From NCBI RefSeq assembly GCF_001832905.1, contig NZ_MKIR01000001.1, forward strand, positions 62,001 to 126,000: a stretch of DNA of 64,000 bases. Direction: 5' to 3'. This stretch comes from Floricoccus tropicus (GTDB lineage: Bacteria > Bacillota > Bacilli > Lactobacillales > Streptococcaceae). The notes under the pieces were generated by a model. The model made no database searches. It saw only the letters and a program-made list of their open reading frames with translations, and had not been told where the DNA came from. A program made the translations under genes and the position numbers. Below, one piece after another: positions 8,085 through 16,551 of the stretch (position 1 is the first letter of the stretch; each line of letters starts with the position of its first letter).

Positions 8085-10313
8085 CTATAAAATCCATTGA
8101 GTTATAAGAACAACGATAATTACAAGTAAGATAATCATTACAATATTATAGAGCTTACTAAATTGGAAATTATCAGCATTTTTATTATTTACTTCATATC
8201 TGTCAGTTCTTCTTACTGGTACTGGGGTTTCTATTGGTTTTAACTTCATTGTATCAACCTGTTGTCCAGCTTCAGCAATCTTCATAAATGTTTCTTGTGA
8301 ACTTATTTTTTCAGCTACTTGCAGTTTCTTATATCTTCCATCTTTATTAAGATAGTATGCACCTTTTGTATCGGATGCAAAAATATTGATAATATTTGCA
8401 AGTTTAGTCTTAAGTTCCTTGTCTTTAATTGGAGTCGCAATCTCAACACGGTCTTCCATATTACGAGTCATAAGATCGGCTGAAGCAATCCAAAGTTCAG
8501 CATCATCAACGCTATTTTCACCGCCCCAGTAGAAACCATAGATTCTACTGTGCTCGAGGAAACGTCCCACGATACTTGAAATTACTACATCTTCCTTATC
8601 ACCACAAATACCAACCTTCATACAACATGCACCACGTATAACAAGGCGTATAGGCACCCCAGCTTTAGCAGCACTGTATAAGGCATCGATAATATTTCTA
8701 TCGGTCAAAGCATTTGCTTTGAAAAAGATTTTCCCTTTTCCTGTTCTCAAATAATGCTTCTTCATGAGTTTGATTTTTTCCAAAATCATTGGCTTAAGTA
8801 AAGTAGGTGAGGTCGAGATTAACTTATAATCAGGAACTTCAATATCATTTACCATGTAATTGAAGAATTGTTCAACATCATCAATGTATTCTTCATCACA
8901 TGTGAGTAAAGATAAATCCGTGTAGACTTTAGACGTATCTTCATTATAATTACCTGTTCCAAGATGAGCATAACCCTTAGTACCATTCTCAGTCTTCTTG
9001 ACAATAAGCATGGCTTTACTATGTGTTTTTAAATCTTCTTTACCAAAGCTTACATAACATCCTGCATCGGTCAATTGATCAACTAAAGCAATATTATTTT
9101 CTTCATCAAATCTTGCCTTAAGTTCAATGACTACTGTGACCTGGATACCACTTTTAGCAGCATTTACAAGTTGTGCGATTACCTCTGATTCATCTGCGAC
9201 ACGGTAAATTGTTTGTTTTATTGCAATAGTATTTGGATCATCTACCGCTTCCTTCAACAGTTCAATTACAAAATCAAATGATTCATATGGATGTTGGAAG
9301 AGTAGAGTTTCATTATCGATTTTTTCAAAAATATCGCGATTTGGTTTTGGTTCAATCGGATGAAATGGTGGATAGATAAGTTCTGGATATGATTTTGAAT
9401 ATCTTTTAATTAGACCAAATAAGAAAGTTAAATCAATTGGTCCTTGGATGTTATAACTCGACTTTTTCTCCAAGCCTAACATATCGTTTAAGATAGCTAT
9501 ATCAGTTGAGTGTTGGTTAATGTTATCTCCCGAATACTCTAAACGTGTTGGTCTTCCCTTCTCACGCTGCTTGACATACATCTTAACCCAGTCCAAAACA
9601 TCAGTTTCTATGTCGCTATCAAGTTCTATATCTTTATCACGTGTAATTCTAAAAACAAATTGATTGATGATTGTGTTATCTGGCAATATCTTGTCGATAT
9701 TGTTCATGATCAAATCTTCTAGAAAAACATATCTGTCTTCTTTGATAAGAGGAATAAGTCTATCGAGCTTATCTGAAATAGGAATAACTGTTGTAATTTC
9801 TTCCCCTTCATAAAAAGAACGGATATAAATATTTAATTCCCCATCAACGTAACTTGGCTGTGCATGATATTGGTCAAATTGAATGCTTGTTAGGCATGAA
9901 AAGATATTTTCATCAAAATGCTCATCAAGAACTTCTTTTTCTTGATTAGAGAGCTCAGAATATTCGCGGATACCAAATACTTCCTCATCATCTAAAATAT
10001 CGATTAGATTAAAGTAATTTGTATATTGAATATCAACATTCTTTCGGTTTCTTTCACAAATTTGATCACGAATATCTTTTTGTAAGTGGCCTGTTTTATT
10101 ATCACGCGCTTGTGGTGCAACTCTTATTATTTCTTGGATACTAGGAACTCGAACGCTATAATACTCATCAAGGTTATTTGAAGCAATAGCTAAAAATCTT
10201 AGACGTTCGAGAAGTGGAATTGACTCATCACGAGATTGATTGATAACCCTTCTGTTAAATAAGAGCCAGCTTAGATCTCGATTATAATATTTTGAAAAAA
10301 TTTGTTCACTCAT
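8085..10313 (-). CDS. ppk: Polyphosphate kinase PPK1 with C-terminal membrane anchor
   Basis: PPK1 makes and consumes polyphosphate using ATP/ADP. The 742-residue protein has the N-terminal domain start NRDLSWLLFNRRV. Both phosphotransfer histidines of the phospholipase-D-like fold are present: His431 in LKTHSKAML and His588 in RFLEHSRIYGF, matching His435 and His592 of E. coli. It also has GTGNYNEDTSKVYTDL. Unusually it carries about 60 extra C-terminal residues: a polar proline/arginine linker and then some 20 very hydrophobic residues right at the end, like a tail anchor. Its start overlaps the DUF2252 gene by 8 bases (ATGAGTGA), so the two are coupled. Confidence 0.96.
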   Translation of the reverse strand: MSEQIFSKYYNRDLSWLLFNRRVINQSRDESIPLLERLRFLAIASNNLDEYYSVRVPSIQEIIRVAPQARDNKTGHLQKDIRDQICERNRKNVDIQYTNYFNLIDILDDEEVFGIREYSELSNQEKEVLDEHFDENIFSCLTSIQFDQYHAQPSYVDGELNIYIRSFYEGEEITTVIPISDKLDRLIPLIKEDRYVFLEDLIMNNIDKILPDNTIINQFVFRITRDKDIELDSDIETDVLDWVKMYVKQREKGRPTRLEYSGDNINQHSTDIAILNDMLGLEKKSSYNIQGPIDLTFLFGLIKRYSKSYPELIYPPFHPIEPKPNRDIFEKIDNETLLFQHPYESFDFVIELLKEAVDDPNTIAIKQTIYRVADESEVIAQLVNAAKSGIQVTVVIELKARFDEENNIALVDQLTDAGCYVSFGKEDLKTHSKAMLIVKKTENGTKGYAHLGTGNYNEDTSKVYTDLSLLTCDEEYIDDVEQFFNYMVNDIEVPDYKLISTSPTLLKPMILEKIKLMKKHYLRTGKGKIFFKANALTDRNIIDALYSAAKAGVPIRLVIRGACCMKVGICGDKEDVVISSIVGRFLEHSRIYGFYWGGENSVDDAELWIASADLMTRNMEDRVEIATPIKDKELKTKLANIINIFASDTKGAYYLNKDGRYKKLQVAEKISSQETFMKIAEAGQQVDTMKLKPIETPVPVRRTDRYEVNNKNADNFQFSKLYNIVMIILLVIIVVLITQWIL

Positions 10314-11673
10314 CTTCTAACCTTTTTAAAAAGTCCTTATAATCATTAAGTACTTGCTTTCTATAGTTTTTTGAGTATGTTACAAATGCATCAGCCATCC
10401 AATCTTGACTATCTAAATATCCAATTATCATTGGGAATGATGGTGACTGACTGTGTGCACGGGCAAGTAAGATTATACAAACGTCAACATAACCCCTAAA
10501 TGAATCCCAATCTAGTTTATCTAACTTGATTGATCCTTTCATATCTCTAAATTGACGAACGTAAAAGTATTTATCTTCAGTTTTAAAGTTACCAAGAAAC
10601 GGATCTGAAGCAGACTGTAAAATCTTTTGGCAATTAACGATATTCAATCCTTGTTGATCCTTATTTGCATATACCTCATGACCATCAGTGATTGGAAGTG
10701 CTTCTTTTATTTGTAGAACAAGATAAGAACCATCATTATTTTGTAACAGCATTAAGAAACAAAGTGTTCCAACGCTCCCTACACCGACAGCATGACGAAC
10801 AATATCAATCACACGGCATTGAGATAGATATAACTTAATATTACTTGGTAGGTTATTCTTATATTCTTCATATCCAGTTACAATTGTTAAATAATCAGAT
10901 TGGCTAACGTGCTTAGTAACGGGAGAATTCTCAATAAATTTCCTCTTACCATTCTCATCAACTTCTGTAAATTTCTCAACTGCAGAGTTTGAATCTTTGT
11001 GCACTGCTTTTTTTACTGCCTTTTTCAAAAGTTTTTGTGTACTCTCGTCACTCTCATTACCAAAGGTTTGAACAATGTTTTCAACCGTATTTGGGAATAA
11101 CATTCTTTCTATTGATGGTAGCTTGGCAATATTTTTCAATGCTTCTTTATAGACATCAACAGCCTTTTTCAAAAAGATTTCTGCATCATTCTTAGGAAGA
11201 TTTTGACTGTCCGCAATTAATAAAGCACTTACTAAAAAACGCTTAAGATCATATTCCCAATAGCTAACTCTTGATTCATCAAAATCGTTAACATCAAAAA
11301 GGAGCTGTCTTTCAGGAGAAGAATAGAATCCAAAATTAGCAAGATGAGCATCTCCACAAATTATTCCATCAATTCCGGTTTTATAACCGTTATTTAAGTC
11401 ATAAGCCATAACGTCTGCTGTTCCACGAAAGAAAGCGAAAGTATTGGCTGACATTCTTTGATATTTAATAGGAAGTAACTCTTTAACTAATAACTTTTCT
11501 CTAATAGCAAGAATATCAAAAACATTTCTTTTCTTGACCTCAAAATTACTTAGTTCATCATAAGTAACTTCCTTACCAATAGAAGTCCCTTCTTTAATCA
11601 AATATTCATGACTTTGATAATGATCTGTTGCTATAAAATTATATGGCGCAATTTCTTTAATTTTTTTTGCCAT
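10306..11673 (-). CDS. DUF2252 family protein with kinase-like motifs
   Basis: The 455-residue protein matches the DUF2252 family by its FFRGTADVMAYDL and GDAHLANFGFYSS segments. The function of the family is not established. Read closely, GDAHLANFG followed by LLFDVNDFDES resembles the catalytic HxDxxxxN and metal-binding DFD/DFG motifs of aminoglycoside-phosphotransferase-like kinases, so a small-molecule or protein kinase role is inferred. It is first in a two-gene operon with ppk, overlapping it by 8 bases, behind a strong promoter. Coupling to polyphosphate synthesis suggests work on polyphosphate, ATP or the kinase itself. No signal peptide or membrane segment is seen. Confidence 0.85.
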   Translation of the reverse strand: MAKKIKEIAPYNFIATDHYQSHEYLIKEGTSIGKEVTYDELSNFEVKKRNVFDILAIREKLLVKELLPIKYQRMSANTFAFFRGTADVMAYDLNNGYKTGIDGIICGDAHLANFGFYSSPERQLLFDVNDFDESRVSYWEYDLKRFLVSALLIADSQNLPKNDAEIFLKKAVDVYKEALKNIAKLPSIERMLFPNTVENIVQTFGNESDESTQKLLKKAVKKAVHKDSNSAVEKFTEVDENGKRKFIENSPVTKHVSQSDYLTIVTGYEEYKNNLPSNIKLYLSQCRVIDIVRHAVGVGSVGTLCFLMLLQNNDGSYLVLQIKEALPITDGHEVYANKDQQGLNIVNCQKILQSASDPFLGNFKTEDKYFYVRQFRDMKGSIKLDKLDWDSFRGYVDVCIILLARAHSQSPSFPMIIGYLDSQDWMADAFVTYSKNYRKQVLNDYKDFLKRLEDE

Positions 11674-11741
11674 CTTATCTCCTTAAACTACTTGTCTGTC
11701 AAAACTCTTATAATTTTCAAACTTTTATATGTATAGTCCCT

Positions 11742-11770
11742 ATTATAGGAAAATTAAGTAAAAATATCAA
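11742..11770 (-). promoter_or_regulatory. Promoter of the DUF2252-ppk operon
   Basis: On the minus strand TTGATA (11765-11770) and TATAAT (11742-11747) are exactly 17 bp apart, close to consensus. The start point would be near 11735, leaving a 5' leader of about 60 nt. Confidence 0.85.
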
Positions 11771-11792
11771 TGGAGAACTATAGTCTTTTCAC

Positions 11793-11831
11793 AAAAATAG
11801 GGTGTCAGAACTATTTGTTCAACACCCTATT
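11793..11831 (-). terminator. Terminator of the tetR-ABC operon
   Basis: Arms AATAGGGTGT and ACACCCTATT pair around an inner GAAC/GTTC stem, followed by T's on the minus strand. It begins 4 bases after the tetR stop. Confidence 0.85.
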
Positions 11832-11834
11832 TCC

Positions 11835-12449
11835 TTATAATATTCCTGATTTCAACCAAGAAACCTTCATTTGATAATCACAAATTAACTGATTTTCATC
11901 CCAGCTGTTGGCTAGATAAGTCTTTAAACAATTTGTTACAAGTTCCATAATGAAAAAAAGAAATGTCATCCCTTCTTCCTTTGTTTGAATTTTTGTAAAG
12001 TTATTTTCATCTACAATTTTCATCCAAGAATCAATCATTTTATACTGTGAGTTTTCAGAATTCGCTGCAATTGGAATTCTTTTGTAAGAACGAAGTGAAT
12101 CATTAGTCAAAAGGAAAACCATATCCTTAAAATCTTGACTATCTTCATCCAGACTTGAAATCCATCTCAAATAATCTTCAATTCCCGCAAATAAATCTGT
12201 TTGTTTTTGATAAATAAACTCCATTATTTTTCTATGAAGTTTCATATATTTATCTCTCACCACGTACTCATGAGCATCGGCCAAATCTTCAAAATAGTTA
12301 TAAAAACTACCTCGAGCCATATTCATTTGACTTACAATGTCTGCAACCTTTACCTGACTAATATGATTTGCTGAAAAAACATTAAATAATACTTGATCAA
12401 GTTGACTTTTTTTCGACTCCCCAAGACGATAAAAGGCTTCTTTAGGCAT
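11835..12449 (-). CDS. TetR/AcrR family transcriptional regulator
   Basis: The 204-residue protein has an N-terminal helix-turn-helix of the TetR type: ANHISQVKVADIVSQMNMARGSFYNYFEDLAD (written here in parts as ISQVKVADIV and ARGSFYNYFED). The rest is a helical ligand and dimer domain. It is the last gene of an operon with an FtsX-like permease and an ABC ATPase, separated from the ATPase by 10 bases. The strong double palindrome over the operon promoter is the expected operator, so the likely role is autorepression of the exporter until a ligand, perhaps an antimicrobial or lipid, is bound. The ligand is unknown. Confidence 0.92.
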   Translation of the reverse strand: MPKEAFYRLGESKKSQLDQVLFNVFSANHISQVKVADIVSQMNMARGSFYNYFEDLADAHEYVVRDKYMKLHRKIMEFIYQKQTDLFAGIEDYLRWISSLDEDSQDFKDMVFLLTNDSLRSYKRIPIAANSENSQYKMIDSWMKIVDENNFTKIQTKEEGMTFLFFIMELVTNCLKTYLANSWDENQLICDYQMKVSWLKSGIL

Positions 12450-12459
12450 TCACTTTCCC

Positions 12460-13161
12460 CTATTCTATATCTTCAATATTTACCTCTTTAAGTATTCCAT
12501 CTTCCATGTGGTAAACTCTGTCACTCCATTTTATCATACGAGTATCATGAGTTACCATAACTGTTGCTTTTTTATTTTCATGTGTTTCTTTAACTAAAAG
12601 TTTTACAACATCATAAGCATGCTCTGTGTCTAAACTTGCTGTTGGTTCATCAGCCAAAATTAGACTTGGATTATTGAATAATGCACGACCAATAGCTACA
12701 CGTTGACGCTCACCACCGGATAAATCACGTGGATATTTATCTTTCAAATCTAAAATATCAAGAGATTTAAGTATCTCATCAATTCTAGTATCTTCATTTT
12801 TCTTCTTTTCAACATTATCAACTAGATAAAATTGTTCCTTAACTGTAAGGAATGGGATTAAGTTTGAAGATTGAAGGATAAAACCAATTTCTTCAAAACG
12901 TAATTTTGAGCGTTTCTTTTCTGACAGGTTAGTAAAATCTTTATCATTGATAATAATTTTACCACTTGTGGGGCTTTGAAGTCCCCCAGCTATTGTAAGA
13001 AATGTTGATTTCCCTGAACCTGAAGGTCCAATGATACTCACAAATTCACCTTCCTTAACCTTGAAATTTACATCCTTAAGGGCTGTAATTTTAGTGCGTC
13101 CGTTTCCAAAGTCTTTTGTGATGTGATCCATCACTAATACATCTTTATTTGTCATTTTCAT
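12460..13161 (-). CDS. ABC transporter ATP-binding protein (MacB/LolD-like)
   Basis: The 233-residue ATPase has Walker A GPSGSGKST, Q-loop LQSSN, signature LSGGERQRVAIGRAL and Walker B LILADEPTASLD, plus the switch histidine in VMVTHDTRM. The family pairs with FtsX-like permeases and acts as a mechanotransmission or efflux ATPase at the inner face of the membrane. The permease gene lies 9 bases upstream and tetR 10 bases downstream. An alternative ATG two codons in, at 13155, has better spacing from the GGAG. Confidence 0.96.
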   Translation of the reverse strand: MKMTNKDVLVMDHITKDFGNGRTKITALKDVNFKVKEGEFVSIIGPSGSGKSTFLTIAGGLQSPTSGKIIINDKDFTNLSEKKRSKLRFEEIGFILQSSNLIPFLTVKEQFYLVDNVEKKKNEDTRIDEILKSLDILDLKDKYPRDLSGGERQRVAIGRALFNNPSLILADEPTASLDTEHAYDVVKLLVKETHENKKATVMVTHDTRMIKWSDRVYHMEDGILKEVNIEDIE

Positions 13162-13170
13162 TAATCTCCT

Positions 13171-14253
13171 TTATCCGATTGCCTTGATTGGATCTACTTT
13201 AGCAACTGTTCTGATTGAGAATAAACCACCAAGAGCTGAAACTAAGATTAGAACTGCACCATATAACAACCATTGTTTAAAGTCGATGGCAAATGGCATA
13301 GCTTCTGGCAATATCATACTTGTTAGATATGCAAGAACGAAACCTACAAGTACTCCGATAAATCCTACTAACACTGATTGCCAAACGATTGATTTAGCTA
13401 TAAATCCGTTTGAAATACCTTGAGCCTTCATGACACCGAAGATTGATGTTTTTTGGATGGTCATAACATACATGAAGATACCAATTACAGCTGCAACAAT
13501 TACAAATAAGAAGTAAATCATAGACATAAGAGTTAAGTTTTGAGCTGCATAACCTGGCATTTTTTGAATGAAGGCTGGAATATCCATCTCTTTAATTTTT
13601 GAATCTTCATCGTTATTAGTGATAGACTTTATATCACCTTTTGAAAGAATTGCATTGATTGGTTTGTCGCCATCACTTGCAAATGGTTGTTTACCATACT
13701 TGATTTTTGTCCAAGTTTCAAGATTTGTATAAATTACTGGTGTAACTGCATAATAGGTTTTGTTAAAGATACCAACAACTTCTACTTCGTTTTCCAAATT
13801 ACCAAGTTTTACCTTATCTCCAACTTTCAATCCTTTGTCAGCTAAGTTTTGAGAAATAATAATTTGATTTTCCTTAGTTAATTTATTTCCTTCAAGAATT
13901 TCTGGAAGATAGAATGCATTGTCTGATGCTCCAAATACAGAAACATTAACCTTGTCATCTTGACCATCAACATCAATAGCACCACTATAAAGACCGATAG
14001 GCGCTTTATCACTTGAATCTACTCTATCCAAATCTTTTCTTTTAAGTTGGCTAGCAGCAAATACACTATTTGAATCCTCAGAGAGTACTATTTGGCTCGC
14101 CCCCCAATCTTCTGCTTCTTGCTTAAATTGATCTGAAAGACCAGTCGCAAGTCCTGAAAGAATAAATGCTAAATATGAAATTAAAAACATTACTCCAATT
14201 ACTAATACATAACGAAATTTCGAAAACTTCATTTCCTTAATGGCTAAAAACAT
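13171..14253 (-). CDS. FtsX/MacB-type ABC transporter permease
   Basis: The 360-residue permease has one N-terminal membrane segment (about 13-37), a soluble extracytoplasmic domain (about 40-235), and three C-terminal segments (about 240-265, 285-310 and 325-348), the FtsX arrangement. The motif VMKAQGISNGFI lies before the third segment, as in MacB-type permeases. RBS AGGAGG precedes the ATG. It forms an exporter with the next gene. Four segments with a single large outer domain suggest action on something at the cell surface rather than a classical drug channel. The substrate is not identifiable. Confidence 0.93.
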   Translation of the reverse strand: MFLAIKEMKFSKFRYVLVIGVMFLISYLAFILSGLATGLSDQFKQEAEDWGASQIVLSEDSNSVFAASQLKRKDLDRVDSSDKAPIGLYSGAIDVDGQDDKVNVSVFGASDNAFYLPEILEGNKLTKENQIIISQNLADKGLKVGDKVKLGNLENEVEVVGIFNKTYYAVTPVIYTNLETWTKIKYGKQPFASDGDKPINAILSKGDIKSITNNDEDSKIKEMDIPAFIQKMPGYAAQNLTLMSMIYFLFVIVAAVIGIFMYVMTIQKTSIFGVMKAQGISNGFIAKSIVWQSVLVGFIGVLVGFVLAYLTSMILPEAMPFAIDFKQWLLYGAVLILVSALGGLFSIRTVAKVDPIKAIG

Positions 14254-14286
14254 TATTGCCTCCTATAAAAATTTATTTATGTGATT

Positions 14287-14343
14287 AATTTACTCCAAAA
14301 ATGACAAAGTGTCAAAACATTTGTCTGACACTTTGTCATTTTT
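14287..14343 (-). promoter_or_regulatory. TetR double operator and promoter of the ABC operon
   Basis: An 18-bp perfect inverted repeat (14297-14314 and 14326-14343) is built from two sites that are themselves palindromes: TGACAAAGTGTCA at 14302-14314 and TGACACTTTGTCA at 14326-14338. On the minus strand TTGACA (14310-14315) and TAAATT (14287-14292) are 17 bp apart, and the -35 lies in the first site. Dimers on both sites would block RNA polymerase. Binding by the operon's own TetR is inferred. Confidence 0.85.
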
Positions 14344-14411
14344 ATAAATTTAATCAATTTTCAGTAAAAATATATTATAATTAACTTACAAATATATGTT
14401 AAGGAGTCATT

Positions 14412-14681
14412 ATGAAGTATAAATTAACTAACTATAAGGTCGATATTGATGAAGAAAATAATGAAAAAATTCTTCAGGCTCAATATTTCCTTGAGGATCA
14501 ATGGGGAAGTAAAATAGATTTTTTATTTGATGGTAATATCTATGAGACAGTACCAATTGATGATATTAACGACTTTGCAAATTTTCTAAGTCAGATTAAA
14601 TATGAAATTGGCTGTAACGAATTGTCTAAAGAGCAGCTTTATAATAGCATCGAAAAATTCCTAAAAATAAGTAATAGTTAA
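14412..14681 (+). CDS. Small acidic protein of unknown function
   Basis: The 89-residue protein is not recognised. It is acidic, has no cysteine pair, signal peptide or membrane segment, and reads as a mixed strand-helix fold: strands at about 2-12 and 20-50, then helices at 53-68 and 73-87. AAGGAG lies at proper distance before the ATG and a TATAAT sits upstream, so it is probably expressed. It reads away from the TetR-controlled operon and could share the region with the double operator, whose centre is about 90 bases upstream; whether TetR affects it is unknown. Confidence 0.75.
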   Translation: MKYKLTNYKVDIDEENNEKILQAQYFLEDQWGSKIDFLFDGNIYETVPIDDINDFANFLSQIKYEIGCNELSKEQLYNSIEKFLKISNS

Positions 14682-14756
14682 GTCAGATATATAAATCAAT
14701 GCAATTTTTCCTACTTTATGGTATAAATTGAATTATCTAATTTAAGGAGATTATAC

Positions 14757-15497
14757 ATGTTACAAGATTTTTGGCAATTATTTATGATTTTTCTAGTCTA
14801 TGCAGTAATCGGATGGCTATGGGAAACATTCTACTGCTCACTAAAATCAGGACATTTTGTTTATAGAGGATTTTTACTTGGTCCATACTGTCCTGTATAT
14901 GGATTTGGAGTTTGTGGAGTTTTACTTCTAACTCCTAAAAGCTACGGTTCAACTCTTGAACTCTATCTTTATTCAATCGTAATCGCAACTGTCATTGAAT
15001 ATATCGCAAGCTATCTATTGGAAAAACTTTTCAATATGAAACTTTGGGACTATTCTGATGTTCCATTTAATATTAATGGTCGAGTTGCACTCCCTGTATC
15101 AATTTTTTGGGGATTCGGTTGTGTAATTTTAATAAAATACATTGAACCATTCATTGGTGGTCATATTACTAATTTTATTAATTCTACTAAAGGTATCGCA
15201 CCTGCAATCTTATTTGTTTTATTTATGGCAGATGTTATAAGCTCACTTGAATTCTCACACTCTACTAAAAATGAAGTTGCTTCTCAAGTTGATAAAAATG
15301 ACCCAGAAAATGCATCAGCAAAAGAATGGCGCTGGGATCATATCATTAAGAATCATCAAGAATCTGACTCTCATAAGAAAATTTCTGCACACTTCAAAAA
15401 CAAAACAAGTTTACGTGATAAACACATTAAACGTTTACTTAAAAACTATCCTAATATGAAATTTACAAAAGGAAGCAAGGGTTCAAGAGTTAAATAA
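14757..15497 (+). CDS. Putative ABC_trans_CmpB family membrane protein
   Basis: The 246-residue protein has about five membrane segments in its first 165 residues and a basic cytoplasmic tail of about 80 residues ending in a lysine-rich stretch. The start, with YAVIGWLWETFYCSLK and then GPYCPVYGFG, is typical of the PF06541 group annotated as putative ABC transporter permease. No ATPase lies beside it, so that label is weak and the function is open. RBS AAGGAG precedes the ATG. It ends at its own terminator and appears monocistronic. Confidence 0.88.
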   Translation: MLQDFWQLFMIFLVYAVIGWLWETFYCSLKSGHFVYRGFLLGPYCPVYGFGVCGVLLLTPKSYGSTLELYLYSIVIATVIEYIASYLLEKLFNMKLWDYSDVPFNINGRVALPVSIFWGFGCVILIKYIEPFIGGHITNFINSTKGIAPAILFVLFMADVISSLEFSHSTKNEVASQVDKNDPENASAKEWRWDHIIKNHQESDSHKKISAHFKNKTSLRDKHIKRLLKNYPNMKFTKGSKGSRVK

Positions 15498-15502
15498 TTT
15501 TT

Positions 15503-15527
15503 AAGATCTCACTTGAGGTCTTTTTTA
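15503..15527 (+). terminator. Terminator of the CmpB-like gene
   Basis: Arms AAGATCTC and GAGGTCTT (one G-T pair) with a short loop, followed by a run of T's. Confidence 0.8.
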
Positions 15528-15539
15528 GTCCATTAAAAA

Positions 15540-15566
15540 AAGTAGTCTAAACTTCAGAGACTACTT
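15540..15566 (-). terminator. Terminator of the yitT-family gene
   Basis: Arms AAGTAGTCT and AGACTACTT pair perfectly. On the minus strand the stem is followed by TTTTTTT, about 20 bases after the stop codon. Confidence 0.8.
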
Positions 15567-15585
15567 ATTTTAATAGATATTGAAT

Positions 15586-16431
15586 TTATTCCACGTGTGT
15601 ATATGTGAAACCACGTCCTAGTACTTCCGACACGTTACTTACAATTACAAAGGCATTCGGATCTACCGACTCAATAATTCGCTTGATAGTCAGAAATTCC
15701 TGATTATCAACTACAATCATCAGTACTTGCTTGCTTTCATTTTTGTAGCCGCCTTTGGCCTCAAGGAAAGTTAGACCACGATCAATTTTATTGTTAAGGC
15801 ACTGTTGAATGGCTGGTAGTTTATCCTCACTCATTATCAGGATTTCCTTCTTACGATTTGTCCCAGTTTCAATATATGACATCACTATTGAGGTAATAAT
15901 AATCGAAAGAATTGCATATAAGAATGACTCGATGCCGAAAACGACGAGGTTTAGGAAAACAACTATCGCATCTGTCATGAGAAGACCAACCGACTTATCG
16001 ATATTGAAGTACTTCTGCAAGATTAGTGGAGGAATTGTTGTCCCACCAGCTGATGAGTCGTTGTTATAAAGAATACTTACACCATAAGCGAATATGGCGC
16101 TACCAAATAATACCGATAATAATTTATCACTTGTGAGCATCATTTCTGGCACAATTGCGATTGCGACCGGAAAAGCTAGGCTACCAAATAGAACCTTCAA
16201 AAATGATTCCTTACCAAGAAAAACAAGGGCAAGAATAAGCATGACAATATTTAGAGCAAGTACAACACCTGCACGACTAAAACCGAATGCATATTCCATC
16301 AAAATCCCGAGACCACTAACTCCACCTGCTGCAATTTGATGCGGTCCTAAAAACATATTTATGGCAAAAGCCAAAAGTAAGAGGGCAAATATTATCTTCA
16401 CATAGCCCCAAATTTTATTTTTTATATCCAA
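15586..16431 (-). CDS. YitT family membrane protein (DUF161/DUF2179)
   Basis: The 281-residue protein has five or six membrane segments in residues 10-190, including the family motif GPHQIAAGGVSGLGI, and a C-terminal cytoplasmic DUF2179 domain (about 195-275) that ends TYTHVE. The family is widespread in Firmicutes and its transport role is not proven. The start is TTG, with a strong AAAGGAGG 8 bases upstream. It is monocistronic, between a good promoter and a terminator. Confidence 0.92.
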   Translation of the reverse strand: MDIKNKIWGYVKIIFALLLLAFAINMFLGPHQIAAGGVSGLGILMEYAFGFSRAGVVLALNIVMLILALVFLGKESFLKVLFGSLAFPVAIAIVPEMMLTSDKLLSVLFGSAIFAYGVSILYNNDSSAGGTTIPPLILQKYFNIDKSVGLLMTDAIVVFLNLVVFGIESFLYAILSIIITSIVMSYIETGTNRKKEILIMSEDKLPAIQQCLNNKIDRGLTFLEAKGGYKNESKQVLMIVVDNQEFLTIKRIIESVDPNAFVIVSNVSEVLGRGFTYTHVE

Positions 16432-16460
16432 AATAGTCCTCCTTTAAGTTATAAGACTAT

Positions 16461-16542
16461 CTTATATGTTAACATCTTTTTTGGTCAAAAAGCAAGTATT
16501 GTGCCACAATTTAGAATATTTAAACAGAATAGTTTGTTTAAA
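16461..16542 (-). promoter_or_regulatory. Promoter of the yitT-family gene with two upstream dyads
   Basis: On the minus strand TTGACC (16483-16488) and TATAAG (16461-16466) are 16 bp apart. Upstream of the -35 lie a perfect dyad ATTGTG-C-CACAAT at 16498-16510 and a second inverted repeat TTTAAACA...TGTTTAAA at 16519-16542. Neither is a terminator, so one or both may be regulator sites. Confidence 0.65.
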
Positions 16543-16551
16543 CAGATAAAA

